Below, piece after piece: positions 35,359 through 44,622 of a DNA stretch of 64,000 nucleotides. The stretch lies in assembly GCA_945889625.1 (NCBI GenBank), contig CAMDCE010000007.1, forward strand, positions 1-64,000. The letters are read 5' to 3'. The notes below the pieces were generated by a model. It was not told the DNA's origin and ran no database searches. It saw nothing but the letters and a program-made list of their open reading frames with translations. The first letter of the stretch is position 1. Each line of letters starts with the position of its first letter. The position numbers were made by a program, and so were the translations under genes. The stretch is from Asaia bogorensis (GTDB lineage: Bacteria; Pseudomonadota; Alphaproteobacteria; Reyranellales; Reyranellaceae).

Positions 35359-36597
35359 ATGTCGCAGATTTTGTTCAAGAACATGAGCCTGCTCGATCCG
35401 CGCTGGGATGAGGCGCGCGGCGGCTACGAGGTCCTGGTCGAGGGCGAGCACATAAAAGAAGTGTCGGCCAAGCCGATCAGGGCGGCCAAGGCCCGGGTGG
35501 TGAACTGCGGCAAGCGCACCCTGATGCCGGGCCTGATCGACTGCCACGTCCATGTCTTCCTGACCGAAGTGAACATCCGCAACCTCGAGCACGTGCCGCT
35601 GACGCTGCTCACGGCACGCTCGGCCGAACTCATGAAGGGCATGATCGACCGCGGTTTCACCACGGTGCGCGATACCGGCGGCGCCGACTGGGGCATCAAG
35701 ACCGCCGTCGAATCGGGCCTGATCCCCGGCCCACGCCTGTTCATCTCCGGCCGCGCCATCGGTCCGACCGGCGGCCACTCCGATTCGCGCCGCCGCACCG
35801 ACTATCAGGCGGCGCCCTGCGGCTGCTGCAATGCCATGGTCTATTGCATGGCGATCGCCGACGGGCCCGACGAGGTGCGTAAGCTGGTGCGCGAGCAGAT
35901 GCGCCAGGGTGCCGACCAGGTGAAGATCATGTGCTCGGGCGGCGTCGCATCGCCCTACGATCCGCTCGATTCCCTGCAGTTCTCCGAGGCCGAGATCGTC
36001 GCGGCGACCGACGAGGCCAGGAACTTCGGCCGCTATGTGCTGGCCCATGCCTATACGCCTGAAGCCATCACACGGGCGGTGACCAACGGCGTGCGCACCA
36101 TCGAGCACGGCAACCTGATCGACGCCAAATCGGCCAAGCTCCTGAAGTCCAAGGGCGGCTACATGATCGCCAACCTGGTGACCTACTTCGTCATGAAGGA
36201 AAAGGCCGCGAGTTTCGGCATGACCGCCGACATGCTGGCCAAGAACGACATCGTACTCGACGGCGCCCTGCGCTCGCTGGAAATCTGCAAGGCGGCGGGC
36301 GTCAAGGTGGGCTACGGCAGCGATCTCCTGGGCCAGCTTCAGGTCGAGCAGAGCCGCGAGTTCATGTTCCGCGCCAAGGTGCTGAAGCCGCTCGAAATCA
36401 TCCGGCAGGCAACCACCATCGGCGCCGAGATCCTGCGCCAGGAAGGCAAGCTCGGCATCGTCGAGCCGGGCGCCCTGGCCGATCTGATCGTGGTCGACGG
36501 CAATCCGCTGAAGAAGCTCGAGCTGTTCCTCGACCAGGGCGCGCATCTGCCGGTGATCATGAAGGCCGGCAAGTTCCATAAGAACGCGTTGAAATGA
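35359..36597 (+). CDS. Amidohydrolase family protein, copy 1 (Xaa-Pro/N-acyl hydrolase-like)
   Basis: A 412-residue binuclear-metal TIM-barrel hydrolase. Metal motif His63-x-His65 (DCHVHV), a lysine candidate in QVKIMCSGG, and later histidines in LAHAYTPEA and IEHGN, with Asp in YGSDLLG, are all present. The subgroup resembles prolidase/carboxypeptidase-like amidohydrolases that cleave N-acylated or dipeptide substrates. GAGGGGAG lies six bases before the ATG. A paralogue follows 129 bp downstream. Cytoplasmic by lack of a leader. Confidence 0.86.
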   Translation: MSQILFKNMSLLDPRWDEARGGYEVLVEGEHIKEVSAKPIRAAKARVVNCGKRTLMPGLIDCHVHVFLTEVNIRNLEHVPLTLLTARSAELMKGMIDRGFTTVRDTGGADWGIKTAVESGLIPGPRLFISGRAIGPTGGHSDSRRRTDYQAAPCGCCNAMVYCMAIADGPDEVRKLVREQMRQGADQVKIMCSGGVASPYDPLDSLQFSEAEIVAATDEARNFGRYVLAHAYTPEAITRAVTNGVRTIEHGNLIDAKSAKLLKSKGGYMIANLVTYFVMKEKAASFGMTADMLAKNDIVLDGALRSLEICKAAGVKVGYGSDLLGQLQVEQSREFMFRAKVLKPLEIIRQATTIGAEILRQEGKLGIVEPGALADLIVVDGNPLKKLELFLDQGAHLPVIMKAGKFHKNALK

Positions 36598-36622
36598 CAC
36601 GAAGCAGATGCCGCGCAACCGC

Positions 36623-36694
36623 TGTCATCCCGAGGCCGCGGGCCGAGGGATCTTTCCTGATCCAGAAAGATCCCTCGCTTCGCTCGGGATGACA
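36623..36694. repeat. Inverted-repeat element between amidohydrolase genes
   Basis: TGTCATCCCGAG at the left pairs with CTCGGGATGACA at the right, and an inner AAAGATCCCTCG arm pairs with CGAGGGATCTTT. The 72-bp unit would make an almost continuous stem-loop. It occupies most of the gap between the two amidohydrolase genes. Same family as the elements at 37963 and 45711. Confidence 0.85.
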
Positions 36695-36726
36695 CCCGGA
36701 GTGCGGCGACGGGAGTGCGAGTAACC

Positions 36727-37956
36727 ATGTCGTATCTGTTCAAGAATCTGAATCTCCTCGATCTGCGCTGGACCGAGGCGCGCAGCGGCTATGAAGTGCT
36801 GGTCGAGGGCGACAAGATCAAGGAAGTGTCGGCCAAACCGATCAAATCCAAGTCGGCGCAGGTGGTGAACTGCGGGAAGCGCACCCTGATGCCGGGGCTG
36901 ATCGACTGCCACGTCCACACGCACCACAGCGAGGTCTACATCAACCGCATGGAGGCGGTGCCGCTCACGCTGATGATGGCGCGATCCACGGGGCGCCTGA
37001 AGCGCATGCTCGATCGCGGCTTCACCACGGTGCGCGACGCCGGCGGCGCCGACTGGGGCACCAAGACCGCCGTCGAATCGGGCCTGATCCCCGGCCCGCG
37101 TCTGTTCATCTCCTGCCGCTCCATTGGTCCTACAGGTGGCCACAGCGACCGCACCCGGCGAACCGACGTCGGCCCGCCGTGCCTGTGCTGCAACGGCATG
37201 GTGTTCATCCGCTACCTCGCCGACGGCCCCGATGCGGTGCGCAAGGGCGTCCGCGAGCAGATGCGCCAGGGTGCCGACCAGGTGAAGCTGATGGTCTCGG
37301 GCGGCGTCGCCTCGCCCTACGATCCGCTCGACTCTCTGCAATTCACCGAGGAGGAGATCAGCGCCGCCGTCGAGGAGGCGCACGCCTTCGGCCGCTATGT
37401 GCTGACCCATGCCTACACGCCCGAGGCGATCACGCGGGCCGTCAACTGCGGCGTGCGCACCATCGAGCACGGCAATCTTGTCGACGCGCCGACGGCCAAA
37501 CTCATGGCGAAAAAGAGCGTCTACATGATCCCCAATCTGATCGCCTACGACGCCATGAAGCGGCGCGCCAAGGAACTCGGCATGCCGCCCGAGATGCTGG
37601 AGAAGAACGACGAGGTGCTGAAGTACGGCTTTGCCGAGCTCGAGCACTGCCGCAAGGCCGGCGTGAAGATGGCCTACGGCTCCGACCTTCTGGGCGCGTT
37701 GGAAGACGAGCAGACCGGCGAGTTCCAGATCCGCGGCAAGGTCATGCCGGCTATCGACGTCATCCGCTCGGCGACGCTGGTCGGCGCCGAAGTGGTGCGT
37801 CAGGAGGGCAAGCTCGGCGTGATCGCGCCCGGCGCCTTCGCCGACCTGCTGGTGGTCGACGGCAATCCCTTGAAGAACCTCGGCCTGTTCAAGGACGGCG
37901 GCCCGCATCTCGCGGCCATCGTGAAGGCCGGCAAATTCCACAAGAACGCGCTGTGA
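36727..37956 (+). CDS. Amidohydrolase family protein, copy 2 (tandem paralogue)
   Basis: A 409-residue close paralogue of the upstream gene. Long shared blocks include CGKRTLMPGLIDCHVH, ESGLIPGPRLFIS, REQMRQGADQVK and SGGVASPYDPLDSLQF. Metal-site histidines, lysine and the YGSDLLG aspartate are intact. Divergence is concentrated around residues 65-75 (HTHHSEVYINRM) and 145-160, near where substrate should bind, so specificity has probably shifted. The ATG at 36727 is preferred to a GTG-like extension. A hairpin element precedes the ABC permease downstream. Confidence 0.86.
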   Translation: MSYLFKNLNLLDLRWTEARSGYEVLVEGDKIKEVSAKPIKSKSAQVVNCGKRTLMPGLIDCHVHTHHSEVYINRMEAVPLTLMMARSTGRLKRMLDRGFTTVRDAGGADWGTKTAVESGLIPGPRLFISCRSIGPTGGHSDRTRRTDVGPPCLCCNGMVFIRYLADGPDAVRKGVREQMRQGADQVKLMVSGGVASPYDPLDSLQFTEEEISAAVEEAHAFGRYVLTHAYTPEAITRAVNCGVRTIEHGNLVDAPTAKLMAKKSVYMIPNLIAYDAMKRRAKELGMPPEMLEKNDEVLKYGFAELEHCRKAGVKMAYGSDLLGALEDEQTGEFQIRGKVMPAIDVIRSATLVGAEVVRQEGKLGVIAPGAFADLLVVDGNPLKNLGLFKDGGPHLAAIVKAGKFHKNAL

Positions 37957-37962
37957 TCTCCG

Positions 37963-38073
37963 TCGTTATCCCGAGCGAAGCGAAGCGAAGTCGAGGGACC
38001 TGTTCTGCTCTTCGAGCGCAAGAAGAGGTCTCTCCACTCCGCCTCGCTGCGCTCGGCTCCGGTCGAGATGACG
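37963..38073. repeat. Inverted-repeat element between amidohydrolase 2 and the ABC permease
   Basis: Imperfect long arms: left GTTATCCCGAGCGAAGCGAA and GTCGAGGGACCT, right AGGTCTCTCCAC and CGGTCGAGATGAC. The arms have more mismatches than in the 36623 copy. It fills the gap before the permease ATG. Same element family. Confidence 0.75.
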
Positions 38074-38083
38074 GGGGCTTTTC

Positions 38084-38902
38084 ATGATCGCAATCATCCG
38101 CCGCCGCGCCAGCCGCTGGGCGCTGAACGGCGCGGCGACCGTGGCGCTGGCCTATATCTTGCTGCCGCTGATCTTCGTGGTGTGGCTCGCCTTCTTCCGT
38201 CAGGAAATCCCCTCCTTCCCGCCGGAGGGCTACAGCCTGAGATGGTTCGCGGCGATCCTCGACCAGAGGAAGTTCGTCGACGGGTTTTCGCTCTCCTTCA
38301 GGGTTGGCGTATTGGCGACGGTTATTGGCCTGGCGCTGGGCGTACCGGCGGCACTTTGCCTGGTACGCTACAACTTCACCTGGCGCGGTCCGCTGGCCAA
38401 TCTGCTGCTGCTGCCGATCGTCGTGCCGGGCGTTGTGCTGGGCACGGCGATGTACGTCTTCCACGTCGAGGTCGAGAACGGCCTCGACATGGATGTGCTG
38501 GGCACCTTCTACGCCCTGGTGGCGGGCCATATCGTGATCGTCATTCCCTGGGTGGTCCGGCTGGTCACGGCAAGCCTTTCCGGCGTCGACCGCGCCACCG
38601 AGGAAGCGGCGCAAAACCTCGGCGCCAACCCCTGGATCACCTTCTGGCGCATCACCTTGCCCGCAATCCGGCCCGGCATCGTGGCCGGTGCGCTATTCGG
38701 CTTCGTGACCTCGTTCGGCAATCTCGAGATGAGCCTATTCCTGGTTGGGCCCGGCCGTACGACCCTGCCGATCGTCATCCTGCAGTACCTCGAATGGAAG
38801 ATCGATCCGACCATCGCGGCCGTCTCGGTGGTGCAGATCGTGCTGATCGGCACGGCGATGCTGATCACCGACCGTTACGTCAAGCTCTCGCGGGTCGTCT
38901 GA
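38084..38902 (+). CDS. Polyamine-type ABC transporter permease, PotC-like
   Basis: A 272-residue inner-membrane permease with an N-terminal helix (AATVALAYILLPLIFVVWLAF) and about five more. The coupling loop EEAAQNLGANPWITFWRITLP contacts the ATPase. PotC-group features include SLRWFAAIL. It lies upstream of the ATPase by 14 bp. It would pair with the PotB-like permease at 41105. Substrate is polyamine, or another cationic or opine-like molecule, by family. Confidence 0.88.
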   Translation: MIAIIRRRASRWALNGAATVALAYILLPLIFVVWLAFFRQEIPSFPPEGYSLRWFAAILDQRKFVDGFSLSFRVGVLATVIGLALGVPAALCLVRYNFTWRGPLANLLLLPIVVPGVVLGTAMYVFHVEVENGLDMDVLGTFYALVAGHIVIVIPWVVRLVTASLSGVDRATEEAAQNLGANPWITFWRITLPAIRPGIVAGALFGFVTSFGNLEMSLFLVGPGRTTLPIVILQYLEWKIDPTIAAVSVVQIVLIGTAMLITDRYVKLSRVV

Positions 38903-38916
38903 GGTGGCCCCCTAAA

Positions 38917-39981
38917 ATGGCAAGACTCGACATCGATATGCTGGCCAAACGCTACGGCGATTTCTACGCCGTCCGCGACGTGTCGCTAAGCGTCGCCGAC
39001 GGCGAGTTTCTCGTGCTGCTCGGCCCCTCGGGCTGCGGCAAGACCACGACCTTGCGCATGGTCGCGGGCTTCATCGAGCCCACGGCCGGCCACGTGAAGC
39101 TCGGCGGCACCGATGTCACCCTGCTGCCGCCGTGGAAGCGCAACGCCGGCATGGTGTTCCAGAGCTATGCGCTGTTCCCCCATCTCACGGTGGCGCAGAA
39201 CGTCGCGTTCGGCCTGGAGATGCGCAAGCTGCCGCGTGCCGACATCAATAAGCGAGTCGACGAGGCGCTCGCCCTGGTCCGGCTTGGCGGCTACGGCGGG
39301 CGCCTGCCGCGCCAGCTTTCGGGCGGCCAGCAGCAGCGCGTGGCGCTGGCGCGCGCGCTCGCCATCCGGCCCGACGTACTGCTGCTCGACGAGCCGCTTT
39401 CCAACCTCGACGCCAAGCTGCGCCAGGAAGTGCGGGTCGAGATCCGCGAGTTGCAGCGCCAGCTCGGCCTCACCACCGTCATGGTGACGCACGATCAGGA
39501 AGAGGCGCTGACCATGGCCGACCGGCTGGTGGTGATGAGCGAGGGCTCGGTGCGCCAGGTCGGCACTCAGCGCGACCTCTACGAGCGGCCGGCCGACCGC
39601 TTCGTCGCAGGCTTCGTCGGCCGCAGCACCTTCCTGGAAGGCGCGATCGAGGCGCCGGGCCGGTTCCGCACCGACGGCGGCCTGGCGCTGGCCTGCTCCA
39701 GTTCCGGCAGCGGCCCCAAGATCGGCCGTGGCGTACTCGCGCTCCGGCCCGAGCGGCTCCAGGTCGCGCCTGCGCCCATGACCGGACTCGACAACGGCCT
39801 ACCGGGTACGGTGGAATTCGTGTCCTATCTCGGCGCCCTGATCGACATCCATGTGCGCCTGTCGCCGGCCGACCGGCTGGTGGTGCAGATCGCCAATCGC
39901 GAAGGCGGCTTCGCACCGGAAGTCGGCCAATCCGTTCATGTCGGCTGGCCTGCGTCGGCTGGCCTGGTGTTCACCGAGTAG
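38917..39981 (+). CDS. Polyamine-type ABC transporter ATPase, PotA-like
   Basis: A 354-residue ATPase with Walker A GPSGCGKTTTLRMVAGF, signature LSGGQQQRVALARALA, Walker B LLLDEPLSNLDAKL and MVTHDQEEAL. A C-terminal TOBE-type regulatory domain begins near residue 245 (GVLALRPERLQV). This architecture is typical of PotA/FbpC importers. ATG 38917 has no strong ribosome-binding site but is the only start matching the family. Confidence 0.9.
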   Translation: MARLDIDMLAKRYGDFYAVRDVSLSVADGEFLVLLGPSGCGKTTTLRMVAGFIEPTAGHVKLGGTDVTLLPPWKRNAGMVFQSYALFPHLTVAQNVAFGLEMRKLPRADINKRVDEALALVRLGGYGGRLPRQLSGGQQQRVALARALAIRPDVLLLDEPLSNLDAKLRQEVRVEIRELQRQLGLTTVMVTHDQEEALTMADRLVVMSEGSVRQVGTQRDLYERPADRFVAGFVGRSTFLEGAIEAPGRFRTDGGLALACSSSGSGPKIGRGVLALRPERLQVAPAPMTGLDNGLPGTVEFVSYLGALIDIHVRLSPADRLVVQIANREGGFAPEVGQSVHVGWPASAGLVFTE

Positions 39982-40008
39982 AGGCAAACAAAACAGCAGG
40001 AGGCTTTC

Positions 40009-41049
40009 ATGTCGAACCGCTTCACACTCAACCGCCGCACTGTCCTGGGCGGCACCGCCGCTCTCGCGATCGGCGCGCCATCGATCGTGCGCGCACAGGA
40101 CAACAAGCGCATCGTCGTCGGCACCTGGGGCGGCGACTATTCGCGACTGCTCGCCAAGAACATCGAGACACCATTGCTCGCGCCCAAGGGCTGGGACGTG
40201 GTCAAGGACGAAGCTGGAGATCCGCCGCGCCGCGCCAAGATGCTGGCGGAGAAGTCGTTGCGCCGCGGCACCTCGGACGTCCAGGGCCTGTCGGCCGCCA
40301 ACATGTACGATATGAACGAGCAGGGCGTGCTCGAGCAGATCGACTATTCCAAGCTGGCGAACGCCAAGAACCTGATCCCGTCGATGAAGTACGCCTACGG
40401 CGTCGGCCACATCTATTCGGGCAAGGTGGTGCTGTTCAATCCCAAGCTGATGGCCGCGCCTACCGGCTTCGCCGATACGCTCGACCCCAAGAACGGCGCC
40501 AAACTCGGCATCATCGACATCCAGTATCAGTACACGATGCTTGCCGCCGGCATGGCGTCGGGCGGCACAATGAGCAACTTCGAGCCCGGCAAGGAACGGC
40601 TGGTCGCCTGCAAGAAGGCCGGCGCGCGCATCTATCCCAGCAACGAGGCGCTCGCCCAGGCGCTCAAGACCGAGGAGATCGCCTGCTGCATCATGTGGAA
40701 AGCGCGCGCCGTGCAGTGGCAGAACGCCGGCATCAACATCGAGACGATCGCGCCCAAGGAAGGCGTGCCGATGTACGTCTCGGGCTTCGGCATGCCGAAG
40801 AACGCGCCCAACAAGCCGGGCGGCTATGCCTATCTCGACGCCATGCTGGCGGCCTCGGCGCAGGAGGGCTTTGCCGTCGACATGGGCTACAACCCCACGG
40901 TCACCGACGCCAAGGTGCCGGCCGACACCCAGAAGCGCATCGGCTTCACCGACGAGGAAAAGAAGCGCCTGGTCGACCTCGACTACGCCTACATGTCCAA
41001 GAACGATTCGGCGTTCCAGGACTGGTGGAACAAGTCGTTCAAGGCGTGA
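40009..41049 (+). CDS. Polyamine-type ABC transporter substrate-binding protein, Tat-exported
   Basis: A 346-residue family-1 periplasmic binding protein. The leader contains NRRTVLGG, a Tat-type motif, with cleavage near VRAQ. After it, RIVVGTWGGDYSRLLAKNI begins the PotD-like fold. AGGAGG lies directly upstream of the ATG. It lies between the ATPase and the second permease, an unusual order (C-A-D-B), with a small hairpin after it. Confidence 0.88.
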   Translation: MSNRFTLNRRTVLGGTAALAIGAPSIVRAQDNKRIVVGTWGGDYSRLLAKNIETPLLAPKGWDVVKDEAGDPPRRAKMLAEKSLRRGTSDVQGLSAANMYDMNEQGVLEQIDYSKLANAKNLIPSMKYAYGVGHIYSGKVVLFNPKLMAAPTGFADTLDPKNGAKLGIIDIQYQYTMLAAGMASGGTMSNFEPGKERLVACKKAGARIYPSNEALAQALKTEEIACCIMWKARAVQWQNAGINIETIAPKEGVPMYVSGFGMPKNAPNKPGGYAYLDAMLAASAQEGFAVDMGYNPTVTDAKVPADTQKRIGFTDEEKKRLVDLDYAYMSKNDSAFQDWWNKSFKA

Positions 41050-41069
41050 CCACTATTAGGACTCATGTT

Positions 41070-41093
41070 CCTCTCCCCCTAGCGGGGGAGAGG
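41070..41093. repeat. Short perfect hairpin between binding protein and permease
   Basis: CCTCTCCCCC and GGGGGAGAGG are perfect 10-bp arms with a TAGC loop. It lies 20 bp past the binding-protein stop and 11 bp before the PotB-like ATG. No T-run follows on the plus strand, so it is more likely a message-stabilising or processing hairpin than a terminator. It may raise binding-protein mRNA over permease mRNA. Confidence 0.85.
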
Positions 41094-41104
41094 AGTTTCG
41101 AATC

Positions 41105-42010
41105 ATGACCGACACCGCCCTCTCGCATGGCCCCGCCTTCGAACGACGGAGGGGCGAAGGCCTGACGGCGACGGCGCTGCTGGCGCCGGCGACGATCTTC
41201 GTCGCCCTCTGCCTGCTGGCGCCGCTCTTCATCCTGTTCCGCTACAGCCTGAACGAATTCATCCCGACCAAGAAGATGATGATCGAGGCGGTGACGGTGG
41301 CGAACTACGTCAAGTTCTTCACCGATCCCTACTACACCACGATCCTGGCCACGACCGTGCGCGTTTCCGTGACGGTGACGCTGGTCTGCCTGATCCTGGG
41401 CTTTCCGCTCGCCTATGTCGTGGCGCGCACGCAAAGCCGCTTCAAGAACCTGCTGATCATCCTGACCGTGCTGCCGCTGTTCGTCGGCAATGCCGTGCGG
41501 GCCGCCGGTTGGATGACCATTTTCGGCAGCAAGGGCTTCGTCAACACCACGCTGCAATGGCTTGGCCTGATCGACAAGCCGCTCGAGATCATGTTCACCG
41601 AGAAGGCCGTCATCATTGGCATCATCGCGGTCAACCTGCCCTTCATGGTGCTGACCCTGCAGAGCGTCATCGAGGGCATCGACCGTGCGGTCGAGGAGGC
41701 GGCCTTCAGCCTGGGCGCGCCGCCGTTCACCATGTTCCGCCGCGTGCTTTGGCCGCTGGCGCTGCCCGGCATCGTGGCCGGCACGATTCTCACCTTCATC
41801 CTGGCGATGAACGCCTATGCGACGCCCTTCCTGCTGGGCGGGCCGCTGTTCAAGATGATGGCGCCGCTGGTCTATAACCAGTTCACCCAGCAGAGCAATT
41901 GGCCGTTCGGCGGCGCCATCGCCTTCATCCTGATGACGGTGACACTCGGCCTCACGGTGGCCGCCAACCTGATCTTCCAGCGCCGCGCCGGTAGTGATCT
42001 GGGGCGCTGA
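41105..42010 (+). CDS. Polyamine-type ABC transporter permease, PotB-like
   Basis: A 301-residue permease with a charged N-terminus then helices starting LLAPATIFVALCLLAPLFI. The EAA loop reads VEEAAFSLGAPPFTMFRRVLWP. It completes the importer with the genes at 38084-41049. The hairpin just upstream could influence its translation. The racemase-like gene begins 11 bp after its stop. Confidence 0.88.
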   Translation: MTDTALSHGPAFERRRGEGLTATALLAPATIFVALCLLAPLFILFRYSLNEFIPTKKMMIEAVTVANYVKFFTDPYYTTILATTVRVSVTVTLVCLILGFPLAYVVARTQSRFKNLLIILTVLPLFVGNAVRAAGWMTIFGSKGFVNTTLQWLGLIDKPLEIMFTEKAVIIGIIAVNLPFMVLTLQSVIEGIDRAVEEAAFSLGAPPFTMFRRVLWPLALPGIVAGTILTFILAMNAYATPFLLGGPLFKMMAPLVYNQFTQQSNWPFGGAIAFILMTVTLGLTVAANLIFQRRAGSDLGR

Positions 42011-42021
42011 CGGAGCCTGTC

Positions 42022-42702
42022 ATGCACATCGGACTGATCGCCGGCATCGGGCCGGCCGCGACCGACTTCTATTATCGCGGCCTGATCGAGCGTCATGTGG
42101 CGAGCGGCATTCCGCTGGAACTCACCATGGCCCATGCCGACGTGCGCGAGATGTCGCGCAACCTCAACGGCCGCAATCCCAAACGCCAGGCCGAAATCTT
42201 CGCCCGCCTGATCGGCGGCATGAAGGCGGCCGGCGCCCAGGCCGCGGCCGTGACCTCGATGGGCGGGCACTTCTGCATCAACGAGTTGATGCCGATTTCT
42301 CCCTTGCCGCTCATTCACGGCGTGCATGCGGTCGACGCGGCGATAAAAAAGCGCGGGCTCGGGAAGATCGGCGTGATGGGCACGCGCACCGTGATGCAGA
42401 GCAAGCTCTATGGCGGCGTGTCGTCCGCCGAGCTGATCGCGCCCGAGGGCAAGGCGCTGGATGAGGTGCATGAGGCCTATTCGGGCATGGCGACGGTGGG
42501 CAAGGTCACCGATCAGCAGCGCGAGATTTTCTTCAGGGTTGGCCGCCAGCTGGTCCGCGAGCGCGGCTGCGAGGCCATCATGCTGGGCGGCACCGACCTG
42601 TTCCTGGCCTTCGTCGGCCATGCGCCGGAATTCGCCCTGGTCGACTGCGCCGACATCCATGTCGAGGCGATCTACGCCAAATCGGCGTCGGCTGCTTCCT
42701 AG
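42022..42702 (+). CDS. Aspartate/glutamate racemase superfamily protein with altered active site
   Basis: A 226-residue member of the Asp/Glu racemase fold (IGLIAGIGPAATDFYYRGLI). The canonical racemase pair is not present: the first site reads AVTSMGGHF (Thr78 at the reactive position) and the second GCTE motif is GGTD (189-192), so the second cysteine is glycine. Some racemases use a Thr/Cys pair, but here neither partner is Cys at these positions. It may be a lyase, isomerase or non-catalytic. Co-transcribed with the ABC transporter. Confidence 0.8.
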   Translation: MHIGLIAGIGPAATDFYYRGLIERHVASGIPLELTMAHADVREMSRNLNGRNPKRQAEIFARLIGGMKAAGAQAAAVTSMGGHFCINELMPISPLPLIHGVHAVDAAIKKRGLGKIGVMGTRTVMQSKLYGGVSSAELIAPEGKALDEVHEAYSGMATVGKVTDQQREIFFRVGRQLVRERGCEAIMLGGTDLFLAFVGHAPEFALVDCADIHVEAIYAKSASAAS

Positions 42703-42846
42703 CGAAGGCAAGCGCTGATTGAGCCATTTCGCACGTTGCTTTTGTCGCCGCTCACGCCTAAAGGCCGAAGAGCGAGTAATGTCCTTAGGACAGGAAAGTT
42801 CCGCCGATTGCCCGATAGAAATGAGCCCGCGAGTCCTGCCGCAACC

Positions 42847-43845
42847 GTGACGGATGCCCGCGCCTGGACGCGGGTCCTTGCCCCCTACCGGCAGCCCAGC
42901 AACCGTCGCGGTCTCCTCGAGATCGCCATCACCATCCTGCCGCTGGTGGCGCTGTGGGCGCTGGCTTGGGTTACCCTCGACATCGGCTATTGGCTGGCCT
43001 TGCCGCTCGCTTTGGCCGCCGCCGCCTTCCTGGTGCGGCTGTTTGCCATTCAGCACGATTGCAGCCACGGTTCCTTCTTCCGCCATCGCTGGGCCAACGA
43101 TTGGATCGGCCGCATCCTGAGCGTGATGACGCTCACGCCCTACGGCGTCTGGCGCCGCACCCATGCCGCCCATCACGCCAGCAGCGGCAATCTCGACCGG
43201 CGCGGCTTGGGTGACGTCGGCACGCTGACGGTCGAGGAATATCGCGCCCGCTCGCTGTGGGGGCGGCTGTGCTATCGCCTGTATCGGCACCCGCTGGTCA
43301 TGTTCGGCGTCAGCCCTGCCTATCTGTTCATCCTGCAGCATCGGCTGCCCATCGGATTGATGCGCGACGGCTGGCGGCCGTGGGCCAGCACCATGGCGAC
43401 CAATCTGGCTATCGCCCTGATCGCCGGCCTGCTGATCTGGCTGATCGGTATCAAGGCTTTCCTGCTGGTGCATCTTCCGATCATGCTGTTCGCGGCTTCG
43501 GTCGGCGTCTGGCTGTTCTACGTGCAGCACCAGTTCGAACACACGACCTGGGCCAACGACGGCAAGTGGAACGCCCACGATGCCGCCCTGCACGGCAGCT
43601 CGCACTACGACCTGCCGGCCTTTCTGCGCTGGTTCACCGCCAACATCGGCATGCACCACGTGCATCACCTCTCAAGTCGCATCCCTTACTACCGATTGCC
43701 GCGCGTGTTGCGCGACCACCCGGAACTGCGCGATGTCGGCCGGCTGACCTTGCTGCAAAGCTTTCGCTGCGTGAATCTGGCGCTGTGGGACGAGACGCGC
43801 CGCCGCCTGGTGTCGTTCCGCGAGGCGCGGGCGTCGTCGAGCTGA
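42847..43845 (+). CDS. Membrane fatty-acid desaturase
   Basis: A 332-residue integral membrane di-iron desaturase. All three histidine boxes are intact: HDCSHGS, HAAHH and HHVHH, with QHQFEHTTW before the third. It would introduce a double bond into membrane acyl chains. The start is uncertain: GTG at 42847 (giving TDARAWTRVLAPYRQPS) matches the family's usual N-terminus, whereas a TTG at 42736 would add a 37-residue unlikely extension. Confidence 0.85.
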   Translation: MTDARAWTRVLAPYRQPSNRRGLLEIAITILPLVALWALAWVTLDIGYWLALPLALAAAAFLVRLFAIQHDCSHGSFFRHRWANDWIGRILSVMTLTPYGVWRRTHAAHHASSGNLDRRGLGDVGTLTVEEYRARSLWGRLCYRLYRHPLVMFGVSPAYLFILQHRLPIGLMRDGWRPWASTMATNLAIALIAGLLIWLIGIKAFLLVHLPIMLFAASVGVWLFYVQHQFEHTTWANDGKWNAHDAALHGSSHYDLPAFLRWFTANIGMHHVHHLSSRIPYYRLPRVLRDHPELRDVGRLTLLQSFRCVNLALWDETRRRLVSFREARASSS

Positions 43846-43851
43846 GGGCCG

Positions 43852-44622
43852 CTAGGGCACGCCCCACTTCTGCGCGAGGCGGGCATAGGTGCCATCGCGC
43901 GCCATGTCGGCAATGGCACGGTTGATCGCAGCGAGAAGTCCCGAATTATCAAGCTTCATGCCGATGCCGAGCGGCTGCGGATCGTTCGGCACTTGCGCCA
44001 CGACCCTGAGGTTGGGTGTCTGGCGCGCGAGCCAAGCCGCCACCGGCGCCACCTTCATCACCGCGGTGATGCGGCCGGCGGCGAGATCGACCATGGCATC
44101 GGCGATGCGGTAGAAGGGATAGACCTTGATGGCGGCGATCTCGCCCCGCTTCTGCATCTGGATCGCAACGTCGTAGTCCGTGGTCGCGGCCTGCAGGCCG
44201 ACCGTGGCCGTCCGGAGATCGGCGGCGCTCTTGATGTTCGGTGACTTCGTGTTGTCGACCACGAGACTGAGCGTCGTGGTCATATAGGGCGTCGAGTAGG
44301 CGAGCGTTCGCTGGCGTTCCGGCGTGATGGTGATGCCGCCCACGATGCAGTCGTACAGCCCGTCCTGCATCTGCTGCAGGATCACCTCCCACGTCGTGTT
44401 GACATAGACCGGGCCGAGCTTCAGGCGGGAGGTGATCTCGTTCATGAGGTCGACTTCGAAGCCGACGTTCTGGCCCTTGTCGACGAACTCGAAGGGCGGG
44501 TTAACGAAATAGGTGCCGATGCGCAGCGTTCCAGGCGCCAGGGTGCGCAGGTCCTGCGCCTGGACAACGGAGCCCATGAAGGCCAGAGCGAACGCCAGCA
44601 GCGCAGCCCCAAGTCTAGCCAT
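43852..44622 (-). CDS. Polar amino-acid ABC transporter substrate-binding protein (family 3)
   Basis: A 256-residue periplasmic binding protein with a Sec signal (cleavage near VQA-QDLR). LRIGTYFVNPPFEF, GFEVDLMNEITSRL, DCIVGGITITPERQRTLAYSTPY are typical. No ABC permease is adjacent. Its start overlaps the PPOX gene end by eight bases, so it is the last gene of a leftward set. The convergent desaturase ends seven bases away. Confidence 0.87.
   Translation of the reverse strand: MARLGAALLAFALAFMGSVVQAQDLRTLAPGTLRIGTYFVNPPFEFVDKGQNVGFEVDLMNEITSRLKLGPVYVNTTWEVILQQMQDGLYDCIVGGITITPERQRTLAYSTPYMTTTLSLVVDNTKSPNIKSAADLRTATVGLQAATTDYDVAIQMQKRGEIAAIKVYPFYRIADAMVDLAAGRITAVMKVAPVAAWLARQTPNLRVVAQVPNDPQPLGIGMKLDNSGLLAAINRAIADMARDGTYARLAQKWGVP

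Noticed and set aside
42736-42846. N-terminal extension of the desaturase
   Set aside because: Residues are unlike the family and the region looks like promoter; GTG 42847 matches the usual N-terminus.
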